From assembly GCF_017654505.1 (NCBI RefSeq), contig NC_054535.1, forward strand, positions 85,105,785-85,169,784: a stretch of DNA of 64,000 nucleotides, written 5' to 3'. Under the pieces are notes generated by a model that did no database searches, was not told where the DNA came from, and saw only the letters and a program-made list of their open reading frames with translations. Numbering within the stretch: position 1 is the stretch's first letter; each line of letters starts with the position of its first letter. The translations under genes and the position numbers were made by a program. Of this stretch, positions 34,301 to 49,121 are shown piece by piece. This DNA comes from Polyodon spathula. Lineage: Eukaryota > Chordata > Actinopteri > Acipenseriformes > Polyodontidae.

Positions 34301-37300
34301 TCCAAAGGCAACATGATTAAGGCTAAATTCAAATCCTTAAACAATTGCTGTTTTGTACAGTATTATTTACTGAATTAATAAAGCAGTATTCTTTAAAAAG
34401 ATGCTTAAGAGCTAACTATCTAAATGTAAGTTATATACCTTATCTAGGGGGTGTGGACGTTAATTGATTCAATTTGGAATAAAGTGTGGAGTTAAAAGGA
34501 TAGACCTCTTTTCTGCCATTGAGCAATAACACAACGGGTGACCTGACCTCTGTCGAAAAGAGAGTCTGGTTGTTTTATAAAGAAAAAATGTAAATTTGAA
34601 TATTCCTATCACATAATCTGCAGTGTAAAACAGGGAGATGTTTGTGTAAATAAGGGATGTAAAAAAGTGGCGTTTTGTTTGCAAACTTTTTAACTTTTAA
34701 ATCTGTATTAAGGAACTGTATCATTATCATTGTTACTATATAACTCAGGGGTGACATACTGCCAGTACTCAACATTACTCAGTACCGGGACTTATTTTAA
34801 TGCTGGTACTGGTTACCAATACTTCTTTAATCTGCTTTTCATCCAACACAAGATGTGTTTATCCACTCACACAGTTCACTAGCGCAACGTTTCTCAAATG
34901 CGCTTTCATTCAGCACAGTTCACGCAGCTTGCATTCTGTTTCCTCACACTGCTTCGGTTTTTGTTTCTGTTAGCTGCTGTTAGCCACCATTAACATCAGT
35001 ATAATCACTGCACGTTGACTGGCCAAGTTTCATTCTGATCAGATTTCGTTCTGGCATGCATCACAAATCTCCGCCCATTTCACTTTGTGTCAGTGCTCAT
35101 TGGTTGATCAACGAGAGAAGATTTTAGCAGTACAATGTGAAAACAGTGACATGAAGTAATTGTTATTTTCTTAAGTGCGGAGAAATTATCCGAATGTTGG
35201 AATGAACATTGTTGCACATGAATTTGAAAGCAAAAATTCACATAATAAATTACATAGTTGATATATATATATTAGAAGTAATTATCACAGAGCGTTTTGC
35301 CTTGCACAGTTTCCTTGCCAGAATTTGTGCGAATGTTTCTAAAGTGATGTGTGGGATTAACATTACAAAAACAGGATCGAGAAAGTGCTGCTTCAGATTT
35401 GGTAGCGAGTCAGAATCGAGATACAGATGCAGGTGTGCTTCACGTTTTCCAAACACTGATCCAGCTTGCAGCATGAATGTTAAGTATAGTGATCAAAGTG
35501 TTTTCTGTTATGAGGATTGTAATTAGGGTTGCCAACTGGCCCCACTGTCCCCACTGGGACACTTTAAGACAGGTCAGGTTTTTTTGCCAGGTATAAAAAA
35601 AAAAAAAAAAAAAAAGTGATGTCTGGGTAATTAGTCTACATGTAAACACAACAAAGAAGCACACTTAATATATTATTGTAAGGTGCGTAATAAGTAAGAC
35701 ACATTAAAATAACATAAATAGCAAGGATATATGTTCTAATCCAAGGTTAGCATTGCAGAGAAAGTATGGGGATGATTTCAGAGAATACTAAGGAGATTAA
35801 ATGGCTAAGTGAAGTACATCATTTTTTAAAGAGTAGTGCCTGGTACATAAAAAAAAATAGAGATTAGGCTAAAGTTCCAAATAGAAAAATTAATTTTCCA
35901 GTGTAGGAGCAAGCTGTTTTGTGACAAATCAATTAATGGCTATAGCTTGAATCCTGTCCCTAGTTTTTAGCCTTATTGGCTAGTGGATACAGTATTGATT
36001 ACAGTGGCAACTCCAGCAGAATATTAATTCTGACTGATCGTTTGTTACAGGCCAAGCAGTGTTATGTATGACTCTCAAATGGGCCTGGTCATTAGTTGAG
36101 TGCTTCTCCGCCAATCAAGGGCTGTCACTCACCACATAATCACACAATAAAATATGCACAGCATCAAGCATTTCGAACACCAAAACAGGATGATTTGTTG
36201 TTTTCTTTTTCTTCTGGGACCAGCAGCTGGCATGTTTAGTGTCCTTCTTGTCCATGTAATTAAAAGTGTTATCGGACAGGGGCTCAGTCTGAGACGAAAA
36301 TGCTATAGCTATGCAGGCATTAGCTTTAATGAGTTTTTCAGGGAGCGGCAAGATGCTAGTTGTAATCTTTCAACAAACAGATAGTATTTTCACTCAGGGG
36401 ACTGTTTCTATCTCAAGGAAAGTCTGAAACTGCATGTCTAGAATACTGGAATTGAGAAAAGCGAAGTGCACTGGGCATGTACACTAGAAACAGTGATTTA
36501 TTACACAGACATTGTATATAAAACCAAAACCACCAGATTGATTCTTTTACTGGGGTTCAGCATTTAACATTTACTGTATGTACCTACAGTATGTCATTGC
36601 TTGACAAGAATAAAAATATATTAGTGTTTACATACCCCAATGGAAATTTATCATTTCTAGATATTTCTCGAAAACAAATCATTCTCTCAAAATCTTTTGT
36701 AGCAAAGGTTTTGCTTTTGTGGATGAGGAAAAAAAGTTACAAGACATAGATGTTTACAGTTATTTATTTCAGCATTTTTTTTGCAAAACTCCAAAAATGC
36801 CAATTCAAAAGTATTTATACTGTTTGATGCTATGATAGTATTGTGTGTTGCTAGTGTCATGTTCACAAAGATGACTGTGTCCTTCTTAGATTTCCAATTT
36901 TCTTGCATATCGCAATACCAAAAAGAAAATATGAGGACTTGTTTAAATGCGTTTCTTTCTAGTACTTGGGCTTGTCTCTGACTCCTGTAGTGGATGCAAC
37001 AAGTCAGTTTATATTGTAATTTGGGGGAAATGTATTTAATGTAATATAATTACCATGTTGTGTTTGTTTTTTTGTTTTGTTTCGCTACATTGTATTTACT
37101 GTATGTATAGTGCTTTGATACAATAAACTGACCAAAACCTAAATATTCTGGATACAAAAAAGAAACAGGTTACAGTGTGAGTAAACTGAATAGATGCATT
37201 GGGTAGCTATTTCCTTGATTTGTGCTATTGCACAATGTAAACATTTTGAGGTTAATTTTGAGGACATTTACTGTAAATTAAAAAAGTTTATCACACCAGT

Positions 37301-40300
37301 CTACTTATACACAAAATCCATTCTGCGTTCTTTCTTCACAATATGTCCGAACACGTCATTGAAAAATGTTTCTTTCAACTTTTGCTGCATTTCACTTTCA
37401 ATTGAAATAATCGGCAAGGATGACAGCCGATCTTGTCCAGTGGTATTCCTGGAATAACTCTTGATCTGTTTGAGGGCAGAAACATATCTTTCTACTTTAG
37501 TCACAAGAAACAGGAATGGTCAGTAGCAGTCAGGTCAGGGCATACAATTCAGTTCAGTGGTATGAAACAGATCACCTGGATGCTTTTCTTGGAAATCTTT
37601 CATCTGTCATGACAATGAGTTCATACTCCCTGTATGTTTGCTGTACATTTATAGGGGCTGTTCCTTGGAAATTTGGCATGTAAGCAAAATACCTGTGAGT
37701 CAAGCATTGAGAGGAAAGATAACCTCTCATGATCTTTGAATCTGATGGCTAAGTGATCTTGAATGTTGTCCATGATCTCAAAGTACAGCCGCTTGTAACA
37801 AGACTGCACATTTTCATCTCCTAGCTGTCTTAGAGGAGGGACCAATATCATGACAGTTTCCTTGTACACATGGACAAAATTCTCTCTCTCTAAAGCAATT
37901 TCAGACAGAAGCTTACATCCAAGCATTTTTTGTAATATTTGGATAAACACATCAAAGAATATAAAAACTAAATTAAATGTCTCTAGCAACTGAACGGAAA
38001 ACTGTTCAGGTTTGAAATTAATCCACTAGCAGAATGTACAGTGTCGCGTTCAGACTTTACTGGATTCTCCAGAATGTGCTTAAAAAGCTCTTTCAACTGC
38101 TGTCTTTTTTTTTTCAAACACCTTGCATACAAGCCAAGAAGAGGAATTCCAGCATGTAGATGCCAGCCATGGAAGGTGTCTTTGGCATTTGTTGTCCACC
38201 AATTGTGTGTGGTTTGGGGACCTTGAGAAAAATATCTTGCATTCTCTGATTTTTGAGACACCAAAGTCGTTCTGAATCTTGTTAGAGGTACCCTAGAATA
38301 CTGTGGCTGTTGACAAGCAATTACTTTACATACTGTAGTAGTAGGGAATCATTTAAAGTAATTCCACATAATTCTCTCTATTTGAGCAAATGGAGCCTTC
38401 GTCGTGCCCTCTGAAAGCAAGTTCTTGCTTGCCAAGTTAAACAACAGAATCAATCAAGTGTTTAAGAACCTCACGATTTTTTCTTACTTCTTCATTGTGA
38501 TGTATTATATCCCTACGTTTCTGCTCAACCAGTTGAGCCAGCGTTTTGAGTGTTACAGTGGCTCTCAAGTGACTTTTGGAACGCTCATGTTTTTGTACTG
38601 ACTTTTTTAGACATCTTAAATTGATATGTTTCATAATTAGAATTTTGGAAGTGGCAAGTATACCCCTTCCCTTCTTGTGTCAGTTTGGGTATTTGTGGTG
38701 TTGTGCAATTCTAAATGTAACTTTGCAGTTCAATATATCTTTCTCAATAACGGTCTGTATAAGCAAAATTGAGCTATTCTTACATAGCTCACCATGGTAT
38801 ATTTACATCCCGCTTCTGCTCACTTCCCCACTGGTTAAACTCACTCAAGACCTTCAACTGAAACAGAGAATACCTTTAGCGGTTTATGTCCCACCTCTGT
38901 TCACTCGTGATTGGATTGCAGTGGAGAAAAATTGGATCTTCTGTTGGTTGATTGCACCGCAGGCCCTTCACAAAAACCAGAGAATACCTTGGGGTACATT
39001 TCACAGCATGTAAGAGAGCACTGTGAATTCAGTGCAGTCACGGTTTAGCTGTCTGACCAGCAGTGAATACCTCAAAGGCCCTGATGGCACGCCCCTGGTT
39101 ATTTGTAATAACAATTGTTTGTTTTATTTGGTACTTTTAACAGCCGCTAAATAAGCATAGCCGCACCATATTTAAAATGGCTTGCTTCTTGCAGTTATCA
39201 TTGTTACCATTTTGATTATTTTCTCTGAAAAAGTGCTCAATGTCTAAAAAAAAAAAACTATAAAGTGCAAATGAGTCTTTTACTACCACATTTAACTGAA
39301 TCTTTCAAGAATCGTTCTATGCTGTATTATATGTAAGCCTACTAATTAGACATGTAAGTGTATAATAGGGTTTGGTTTGTTTCCAAACTGTGAAACATAC
39401 TTTTTTTCCTGAGCTGCATTATGATTGTACAATTTGCACCTGTTCCTGAATGTTTCCTGAATCCACAGTTCCTGTGTTACAAGATACTATGAACAGGAAA
39501 TGTTTTGATACTTTTTATTTGGAATTTTTTATGTAGATTGGTGCTTGTAAAAGTAGAGAAGTATATTGACATATCTCACACTGTAAAACAAGATCACACA
39601 CAAGGACTGTGGGAAATTAATACAGAGCCAGTCCTCTGTTGTCGACGTTAATAAGCATCTTATGAGGCAGCTTGAATGAGCAAATCCACTGCTGCTATTA
39701 AAACCATTTTAGACTGCTCCCTATACTCGGTACACAGCTGTATTCTGTGATGTTTCTCAGTAAATGTGGGTTTTGTGCAATAAAAATGAACCCTTTTGTG
39801 AGTTATTTTAGAAAGCTGCTCCCACCACATGGTCTGCCTCATATCTCAGAAGCCATTTGTGGCAGTGACTTTATATTTGTAGGGTTATTTAAATCCTCCA
39901 CATTGAATGTGTTGGTTCCATATTGTGTGCCTTTAGGTTTCTGCTGTATAAAAATGGTACACTTTGAGTTATTGTTTTAATATTTGCTACACAGCTGTGT
40001 TCTTGATTTTCTTGGTTAAGTTCAATAACCCTTTCACTGCCACATTGTTTTGACATCTGGCCACATCATGATACATATTACTTGCTTTCAGACACACCCA
40101 GAATACATGTGCTTAGTTCTTGTAATGTATGAATCACTTAGTTCATGTAATCTATTGAGACTTAGTGTTCATTGGATGACCTGAGTGAAGGGATATATGG
40201 ACTGAAAAGATAATCATTGTTTAAGTTAAATTACTGTAATCTATCCATCAATCTATTCATTGATTTATTCATGTATGTAAAAGGAGAGAAATCAGAGAGA

Positions 40301-42415
40301 GTACAGAATGCATCCTCCTTTTGTGGATATCCAACTGTTAGATATGTGTTTTTAAATGGATTGAAATAGAGAAAGTGTAATGTTTGGGGGGAATAAAACA
40401 TATTTTAATGAATACTATTCTATTCTAGTCATGTAAAACAGACTTAGTCTTTCAAGATAAAAATGGTAGGACAAAACTTCTGAACTTCTTTGATATTTAC
40501 AATAACTATTCCATAGTACGATGAATTAAATGAGTGTGATTCAGTTGCCTTGGCTACTGTATATGATTAAAAGAGAACTGTTAACAACATTGAGTTGGGA
40601 ACTGTTTTCCAAGCAATCATCTCTGCCCCTTTTCATTTAAAAAACATTTCTGCAAAACAAAGACTTCTGCTGTTGTATTTCTGCCAATCTTGTCATTTCA
40701 GCCGTCCACAGAAGGTTTGCCTGTGCCCTTTCCTTCCAGTCCATCCTTTAGATGTCTCCACGTGTTTGTATATAGTTCAGCATCCAGCTGAGGTGAGTAA
40801 GGCTGTGGGAAGGGGCAGAGTTCACTTTCCAGAGGGGAGGAAAACACTGGGAAATTGTTGGTGGAAACCCTCCCATTGCAAAAGTGTCTGCTTCCTTTGG
40901 AGTTTTCCCAAGTGCACTCAAGGAGCAGTCATTAAACCCCCAGCCACCTTCCTTTGCCCGAGACATTTTCGCTGATCTTTTTGTTTGAGTCTCAAGTTAT
41001 TATTAAGATCGCACTCAATGCTGTTAACTTCCAGCCCTCTCACAGTTTTCCTTGTTTGCTTTGCTAGACATATAATTAAAAATAAGTTGTAAACAGGGAA
41101 GTTATTTAATCAGTATACCCTTTTAAAGTTCTGAATGTAAACAAGAATGGGCTGGGGCTGTATTCACTTGAGAAAAAAAAAGTCTTTAATAACCATGTTA
41201 GTTATATCCTATTATGTAAGTCATTAGGTACTAAACAAACTGTTTTCTTAAATTTTAAGATTGAAATATTCATTAAGAATATGCAATTGTGAGAATTCCT
41301 GAAATTTGGTAAGTTTGCTGACCATCACACAGTCATGCAACACTGTAAATAAGGAGTATATAGACATGTACTGTATGCATCCCTGTGAGGAAAGCTTAGA
41401 TGTTACTTGTAAATCTGGCACAGCCACCACTATTTCAGCTGCTATTATCTTATAAATCTATCCAGAAATTCTTATTTTCAATGTTGTGGAAACAACTTGG
41501 GCAAAGTGTAACAGTACCCTTCACTCTGACCACCAAGCTAGTGCTATAGAAAGCACATTGCATATCATTGTTTCTTGTTGTTTACTCTGTCTCAGTCTCC
41601 CTAGTACTCCTTTGTGTGCGTTTACCTTCAGCACAGTAGAACTCGTACTGAAGCCTCAATGTCTATATTTCAGTTTTAGACATCTAGGTATTTTATGTGC
41701 AGTTTTTTCTTATCTTTCTTGAGCAACTTTTTCAGCTTAACTACATAACATGCTGTTGCCCTCAAGAAGCTTACTAAGAAGGCCCCAATCTTTTTTTTAC
41801 AGCAGGGAAGATGTGTGACTCTGATCCCCTGGGCAATTTATAAGCATGCATGATTGCTCCAAGTGTCTGGCCAGATGGATTATCAGCTACAACATACTCT
41901 TTCTAAACTTTTTACCTGCTGAATCACATTGGTTTATAGCAAGAACATTGACATGAATTCAGTATTCTTTCCATTTATCGTTAAAAGAACATTCCAGAAA
42001 TATATTGTACTCCCTGCATTACACTGTTATTCTTTGGTTTTATAGGTTGAAGTAGTAAATAGTATTTTGTTTGTAACATGGGAATACATTTGAAAGAGCC
42101 TTTTGGGAATTTCCTAAAAGGTTATATAAAGCTAAAGCTATTCAGTGTTCTGTGCAGTAGTGAATCAGAGCCAGTACTGCTTGTCTGCTGGTGCCGTTGG
42201 GTCTGTGTAACAGAGTAGGAGTGTAAGTGATCCAGGGAAGGGACTGTTGAAAAGCACTGTACCTCCATGATGCTTATGAATTTGAAATAACGAACAAGCT
42301 AATAAAAATGTTTTTTTATTTTTTTGTATCGTCTGACTATTCATTGGAAGTCACATCCAATTCTTACATTAAAGTATCACAAGGCACTGTACCTCAATAC
42401 ATAAAAATACAATAA

Positions 42416-42487
<72 letters not shown>

Positions 42488-45400
42488 TAAAAGCTAGCAA
42501 TTGTGTTGCATTAATACCACTAAGATAAAAATACTGTTTTATAAAAATGTGTTTTAACTTTAGACTTAAATACCCACAGAGCCCGATTCCCTAACACATG
42601 GAGATAGAGCATTTCATAGTTCAGGGGCTCTAAAAGAAAAAGCCTTTCCTCCTGTATTGATTTTATTGACCCTGGGAACAACGAGCAGCCCCGCTTCCTG
42701 TGATCTAAGAGTGTGATTTGGGAGAGACGCGGTCCATAGCTCCTGCAAATATCTATGTGCTGCTCCATTCAAGGCTTTATAGGTCAATAATAAGATTTTA
42801 AAATCAATTCTATATTGAACAGGGAGCCAGTGCAAGGAGGCTAAAACAGGGGTGATATGCTCATTTTGGTTTTAGTCAAAATTCTAGCAGCGGTATCCTG
42901 AACAAGCTGTAGGCGGGACACCGCACGTTTTGGGCTGCCAGAGAGGAGTGCATTACAGTAATCAATTCTTGAAGAAACAAAGGCATGTGTTAGTCTCTCG
43001 GCCTTAGATAAGGAGATAATAGGTCTCAGTTTGGCTATGTTTCACAAGCGATAGAAGGGTTCTTTAGAAACTTCCCTAATATGAGACCCAAAGAATAAAT
43101 CAGGATCAAAGATAACCCCTACATTTTTTATTTTAGTTTTAGGATTTGATAAAAGACTGCTAGGGTCAAACTCATGCAATCCTACATTTTTTAGTTGGTT
43201 ATGGGAGCCTACAAACATAACCTCTGTTTTATCTGAATTCAACAGTAGGAAGTTTTGAGAGGTTTTAAAGTAGGAAGTTTTTTCACCAGGTTTTAAAGAC
43301 AAATACAGCTGGGTGTCATCTGCATAGCAGTGGAAGTTCACATCATGTTTCCTAACAATATCACCCAATTGTAACATGAAAATAGCAATTGACCCAGAAC
43401 AGAACCTTGTGGAACACCGCAATCAACTTCGGTCAATGCTGATTTTTCCTGCCCAGTAGAGACCAATTGATACCTATCAGATAGGTAACATTGAAACCAG
43501 GATAAGACAAGGCCAGACAGTCCCACTAAGTATCTGAGACGATTTAATAAGATGGCGTGCTCTAGGTGTCAAAAGCAGCACTTAGATCAAGAAGAATTAG
43601 AACTGATGGAAAGCCCAAGTCAGAGCTTATCAGTAAGTAATTTACAACTTTGACAAGGGCTGTCTCTGTACTATGTGCAGCACAAAATCCGGACTGAAAT
43701 TTCTTAGATACACTATTAAGAGTTAAAACATTTTGTACTTGAAGTGCAACAACCCTCTCTAAAACCTTGTCTAAGAATGGAAGATTGGAGATGGGCCTGT
43801 TGTTATTAATGAGTTTAGGGTCCAAGTTGTGTTTCTTGACCGGAACAATACCGGATGAAAGAGAACTAATTATAATATGTAAAATGTGGAAAATAATAAC
43901 TCCAAGAAAGTTTTTTTTAATAATTTTGTAGGAATGGGGTCAAGAGAACATACTGTAGTTCTCATGTGCTGAATCACAGCTGTCAGCTCTTGAAGGGTAA
44001 TCAAAGAAAAGACCTCCATAGTAGCCTTAGAGGCACTAATAGGTAATACTGTGCAACAAGCCTCCTTAATAGAATAGGTTTGTGGAATCTGATTTCTAAT
44101 GTTAAGTATTTTTATTTTTATAGTGATTTAAGAAGTCATTACTGCTAGGAATAAAACCAGTATCAAGGGTGGAACTATTTGGAGAAGGATTAATTAATGT
44201 AATGTAATTGTAGCAAAAAGAGATCTAGAATTATTTTTTATTACTTTCAATTAAGGTAGAGTAATAAGTTGATCTGGCCAATGCCAGAGCCTTCCTATAT
44301 TTAGCCAGGTGGTCCTTCCATATAGTGTAGTGAACATGCAGTTTCGTTACCTCCATCTCCGTTCTAACTTCCGACCCTCATATTTAAATTTGCAAGCAGC
44401 ATCATTGAACTACGGTGAGCTTTTTTTTTTTTAAAAACGCCCTCCGAGTTTTGACTGGCGCTACAACATCTAAGATACCAGTCAATGAGGTGTTGTAGGT
44501 ATTCACCATCTCATCTACAGATAAGCCCTGCAGGATTGATAATCAGCTCAATATGTCAGAAAATTTACCAGCAGTTAAGGAATTAATAGCCCGAGATGTA
44601 AGTGTATGCTCCATGGATTTTGAAGTTACTGGTATGCTGACCTCAAATAGAATAGAAAGATGGTCAGAAATGGTGAGCTCTGTAGTTAATACATTTTTAA
44701 CAACTAAACCAAGTGAGATTACCAGGTCTAGAGTATGACCACGATTGTGTGTGGATTGTTTACATGCTGGATATAATCTAAGGAATCCAGTAGCCTCATA
44801 AACTCCACAGAAGTGGAGTCAGATTCTGTATCAGCATGTAGGTTGAAATCACCCAGTAGACAAATTCTGTCATAATGGACTGTCATGAAGATAGCAAGTC
44901 ACTAAATTCAGATAAAAATAACCGGTTTGACTTAGGTGGTCGATAGATAATTACAATATGAACAGGTAGTGCACTATTTAGTGTTAATGTTAACAGTTCA
45001 AAAGATGAATAACCTGGGATAGTAACCTGATTAATTCTGTGTTCACAACAGAAAATAGTAGCAAGTCCACCTCCCCGCCCAGTAGAGTGAGCTTTCTGAA
45101 AAAAGAATAGCAAGGTGGGGAAGCCTCAGTCAGTGAGACATTGTCATTAGGTACAAGCCAAGTTTCAGTTAATGATAAAATATCAATCCCGTAATCCTGA
45201 ATAAAATCACTAATTAACAGAGCCTTATTAGACAGAGACCTGACATTAAATAAGCATAAACGTAGAACAGCCCTGTCTAGTGCAAGTGATTGAGCAGGGA
45301 TAGTAGGAATTTGAGTAAGATTACTGTAACACACACCCCTATGATTACTCACTGGGAAGCGGGGGTGGCAGGAAGCTATAACCTCAGTCTTGCATATTTC

Positions 45401-47858
45401 TTTAAGTCACCCAGTGCCTAGTTTAAGTACTTTGGACCACCCAACCTGTGGGGGGGGGGCCCCCCGGGCCTGAAGTACTCGGCCAGTATATTATTATAGT
45501 TATCATGACTGTGGAGATATGTATGGAAATATTTCTAAATTGTGGGAATACTGCATAATGAAAACCGATTTTATTTTATTCTGAAGATTACATAACCATA
45601 TGCATTATTCCCCAGACATTTAATATAATACGGGCCTATTGCAAGGTTGAAATGAAAATGATTTACTGATTGCTGTTCACTGACTATGAATACCTGAAAA
45701 TGAGAAAATATTAATGTAAAAATTAGCATTTTTGCAAGGATCATACTATGCCAATTTTGCATTTTGAACCAAAATATCCAATTCATTTCCATTGAATAAA
45801 TGAATCTACAGTATAAAATTGCAGAAATAGTAAACTATTGCATAAAAGTAGTAGTTTCTTTTTGTGTCTAGAAAATATGTATCTAGCTTCACTCTTTCTC
45901 TGAAGTGGCTGATTTTCTTGTGCCTTATGCATCCTTATATTAAATTGCAATATCGCTTTCTTCTGCAAAAAAAAAACAAAAAAAAAAAAAACAAACATAT
46001 GTTGCTTGCACTCTACACATTAAATGTATAACCAACACAGATTTAAATTGTCCAGCACAAATGAGTGGTTTTCAGATCTGAAACAAATGCTAAATAAAAT
46101 ATAATTAATGTTGCACAGAGTGCCTCAATAACATTCATTTCATGTTAAGGAATCAATATAAAGGGTTATTTTAACTCCAGAAATCGGCCTTGTTCTTTTT
46201 AAAGGTTAATGCATGTGAATTGTGATGGACATGTTGTATAGTAATGGTCTTCAAGAGTGAATCTTGGTGAGCCTAAACTTCTTTAAAAAGTCTGCATTGG
46301 TGACCAAAAGAGATTTTTTTTTTTTTCTGTTGGTAGACAGTTTTTGAAAATAAGTTGTGTCCACAAAAACAAATTAAAAACATTTCAGCTGCCAAATTGA
46401 AATCCGCCAAAAGTGGCAGTAAGGCAAAAATACTAAATAAAAACCTTGCCAACAATACCAGATATATTGTACTCAATGCTCACCGTATGCTTAGTGTGCT
46501 ACAAAAAAACAGAAAAAGCAGCTTTATGGCTTAAAGTCCTTAAGATTTCTGAAGGTTAATGCTAATAATAAAGAAAAAAGGAAAGGTTTTGGTCAGTCTT
46601 TGATTTGTTAATTTGGTTAAAAAAACAATCATTCCCTGCTTAGAATCCTAGTTTCCTTTTCTTGTTGCAATTGTTGTTTGTCACTTTCAGCGATCATCCC
46701 GAGGGTTGTTAAGGCTGCCATAATCCCCAGAAAAAGCAGTCTTCTTTTAAAGAGTAAATAATGTTAAAAAAGTAAATAAAAATACAAGTGTCTTTTGTTA
46801 AAAACAAGGCCACTGGTTGACCTTTCTGATAACATTGTTTTCTTTTTTCCCTAGAAATTCATAGATTACTGTGTGAACAATATATATTTTTTATTGCTGG
46901 TACTGTTTTTGTTTTCCACAGGAGAGTCGAGTTCTGCGGACTGTTCCACTTCTGGCTGCCTGTCTTCTTCCAGGGAACTGCAAGGTTTTAGTTGGAAGAC
47001 GTTTTAGTGAGGACAGGTAAGGAAAGAAAAAACATTTTCTATGCTCCATTACTGTAAATTAGAGAAAATGTAAAAAAAAAAAAAAATCAATGTCCTCGTT
47101 GGTCACCTATAAAAGCTTTGAGGAGACTATTGCAAGTGTGGCTGGAAACCTTTTTCGGGACAGCGCTGTTTTGGTCTTTTGGAGGTAAATATCGCTTCAG
47201 AGGTCAGCCGCACAATGTGTCCAGACAGTAACTTCCCAAGATGGGCTAGTGTTCAGCAGCTTTGTAACATCCATTATGTAAGTGTGGCAGGTAAATTGGC
47301 CATTGGCTTAGTCAAGCGTTGATCTTTGGTCTTCCTGATCAAATTGGGTATAAAATAGTTGTAACATATGATAATATATTTATTAACAATATATTGGTAA
47401 CCAAGATAAAATTTTTTATCTGAATACAGTACTTTATACATTTATGTTTATACATGATCAAATCTTTAGGCTTATATCATACATAAATTAACAGCCTCTG
47501 TCCAGTAGGAATTAGTGCTTGGAGAAATATCCGAATATTCAATTTGTATACAAAAATCAGATTTTCGAAAAGACAAAAATGCCTTGCACTTATTTACCAC
47601 CTCACCAGAAGTTGCACGACAGTTTAAAAAATGGCAACTGAAAAAGAGCTCTGTGTGATATGTGAGGTTGATATATTGTATGTGTTAAGGGCGAGCCGGG
47701 TTACCTGCCTCGCCTCCACTTTTGACAATAACGTAGCGACTGTGTGCTGGGTTTCCAGTGGCGGTGCAGAAAAGGCAGGACACCAGGGCTGTTTTTAATG
47801 GTGGTTAAAAGCACTCTTTATTAGCTGTGGTGAGTGTGGTGAGTTTTCCTGCGATTTA

Positions 47859-47894
<36 letters not shown>

Positions 47895-49054
47895 TTTGTG
47901 GCGAGTTTGCCTGAAGGTTTTTTAACTGGACTTTTTGGGAGCAGGAAAAAGACCCAAAAGCTTTCTAACAAGAATGAGCAATACTTGAAGATAATATCCT
48001 TAAGGAATAGAAAGACGACAGGGCATTGTTGTCCATCCATCAACAGTCCAAAGCACCTTTGACCATTGTTCCATAGTCCAATGTCTGTGTTCTTGTGCAT
48101 ATTTTAGCCTTTTAGTCTTGTTACGCTTTTGGCAGTGGCAAAGAATAAAAAAATGGCAATGACAAGGAATGAAAAAAAAGTAAAATATAAGTAAAATACA
48201 GTGTCAACTTTATATACTATTTATTTTGGGAATAAACAAAACAACATTTAATTTGAACTGCTATTTGGCATCCTTTGTTTTGTAGTTAATTCACTGGGGT
48301 AAAGTAAGGCCTACACAACATATTTTGGTACAGGGATATTTTTCTATAACATGTTACGCATTGTAACGTCTTGCTGTAAAATAATGGCACACACACAGGG
48401 GCCACACCCCCCTGCCTCTGCTGCTATGTGGTCTCTGCCTGCGTTCTGAGCAATATAATGGCTTTTATTACTTTTTGAAAACAAACAAATATCCAAACTA
48501 GTATTTAAATTATGAGCGATTATCCAAACATGAAAATCCTGTGTTCATCCCAGCACTATCCAAAACCAAGTATGAAATTATCATATTAATTGGAACACAA
48601 AATGACCTGCAGTATACATGTGTATGAAAAGATTTGTTCCTCTACATTTAAAATTACAATGTTAGTTAATTTATCGGTATTACTGCACTGCAAATATATC
48701 CACCAGCTGATGAACACAGGACATTGTGAAGACTTACTGCTGAGTTTCTTGTCAAATGTAATTAATTATTGGCCTTGTGGCTGGTAATTATCAGAGGGAG
48801 GTCAGAAAAGGCCCGCAGCCACATTATTAGCATCCGTTGATGAAGACTGAAAGGCGAACAGACATCAAATGGAGTGACATATAAATTGATCGTATCTGTT
48901 TGAAAATTACCACAGGTTTCAGGTGCCCAGGGGGGCATTTGTGCCGCAGAAAGGATGCAGCTGGTATTATGCGGCTTACTAGAAGAACATGTGCACACTC
49001 AAGTCTTTATTAAAAAGAGATATATATATATTATCAATAAAAATATTTTTTCTC

Positions 49055-49121
<67 letters not shown>

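Larger units (their letters stand above)
25480..40701 (+). other. DTWD2: DTWD2 intron 1
   Basis: 15.2 kb. In order it holds CTCF-like motifs, an AT-rich microsatellite (26517-26577), copies of an unnamed repeat (26893-27108 and 31138-31361), an L2 fragment with an LTR-like insertion, a solo LTR with a minisatellite, possible hAT tips and a hAT transposase relic. Unlisted stretches show nothing recognisable. Confidence 0.7.
40793..46921 (+). other. DTWD2: DTWD2 intron 2
   Basis: 6.1 kb. It is dominated by the antisense L2 element at 42400-45430; the rest shows no recognisable feature apart from A/T runs. Confidence 0.7.

Noticed and set aside
39660..39980. Overlapping frames on both strands near 39.7-40.0 kb
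   Set aside because: No recognisable motif, no splice sites; ordinary chance frames in intron 1.
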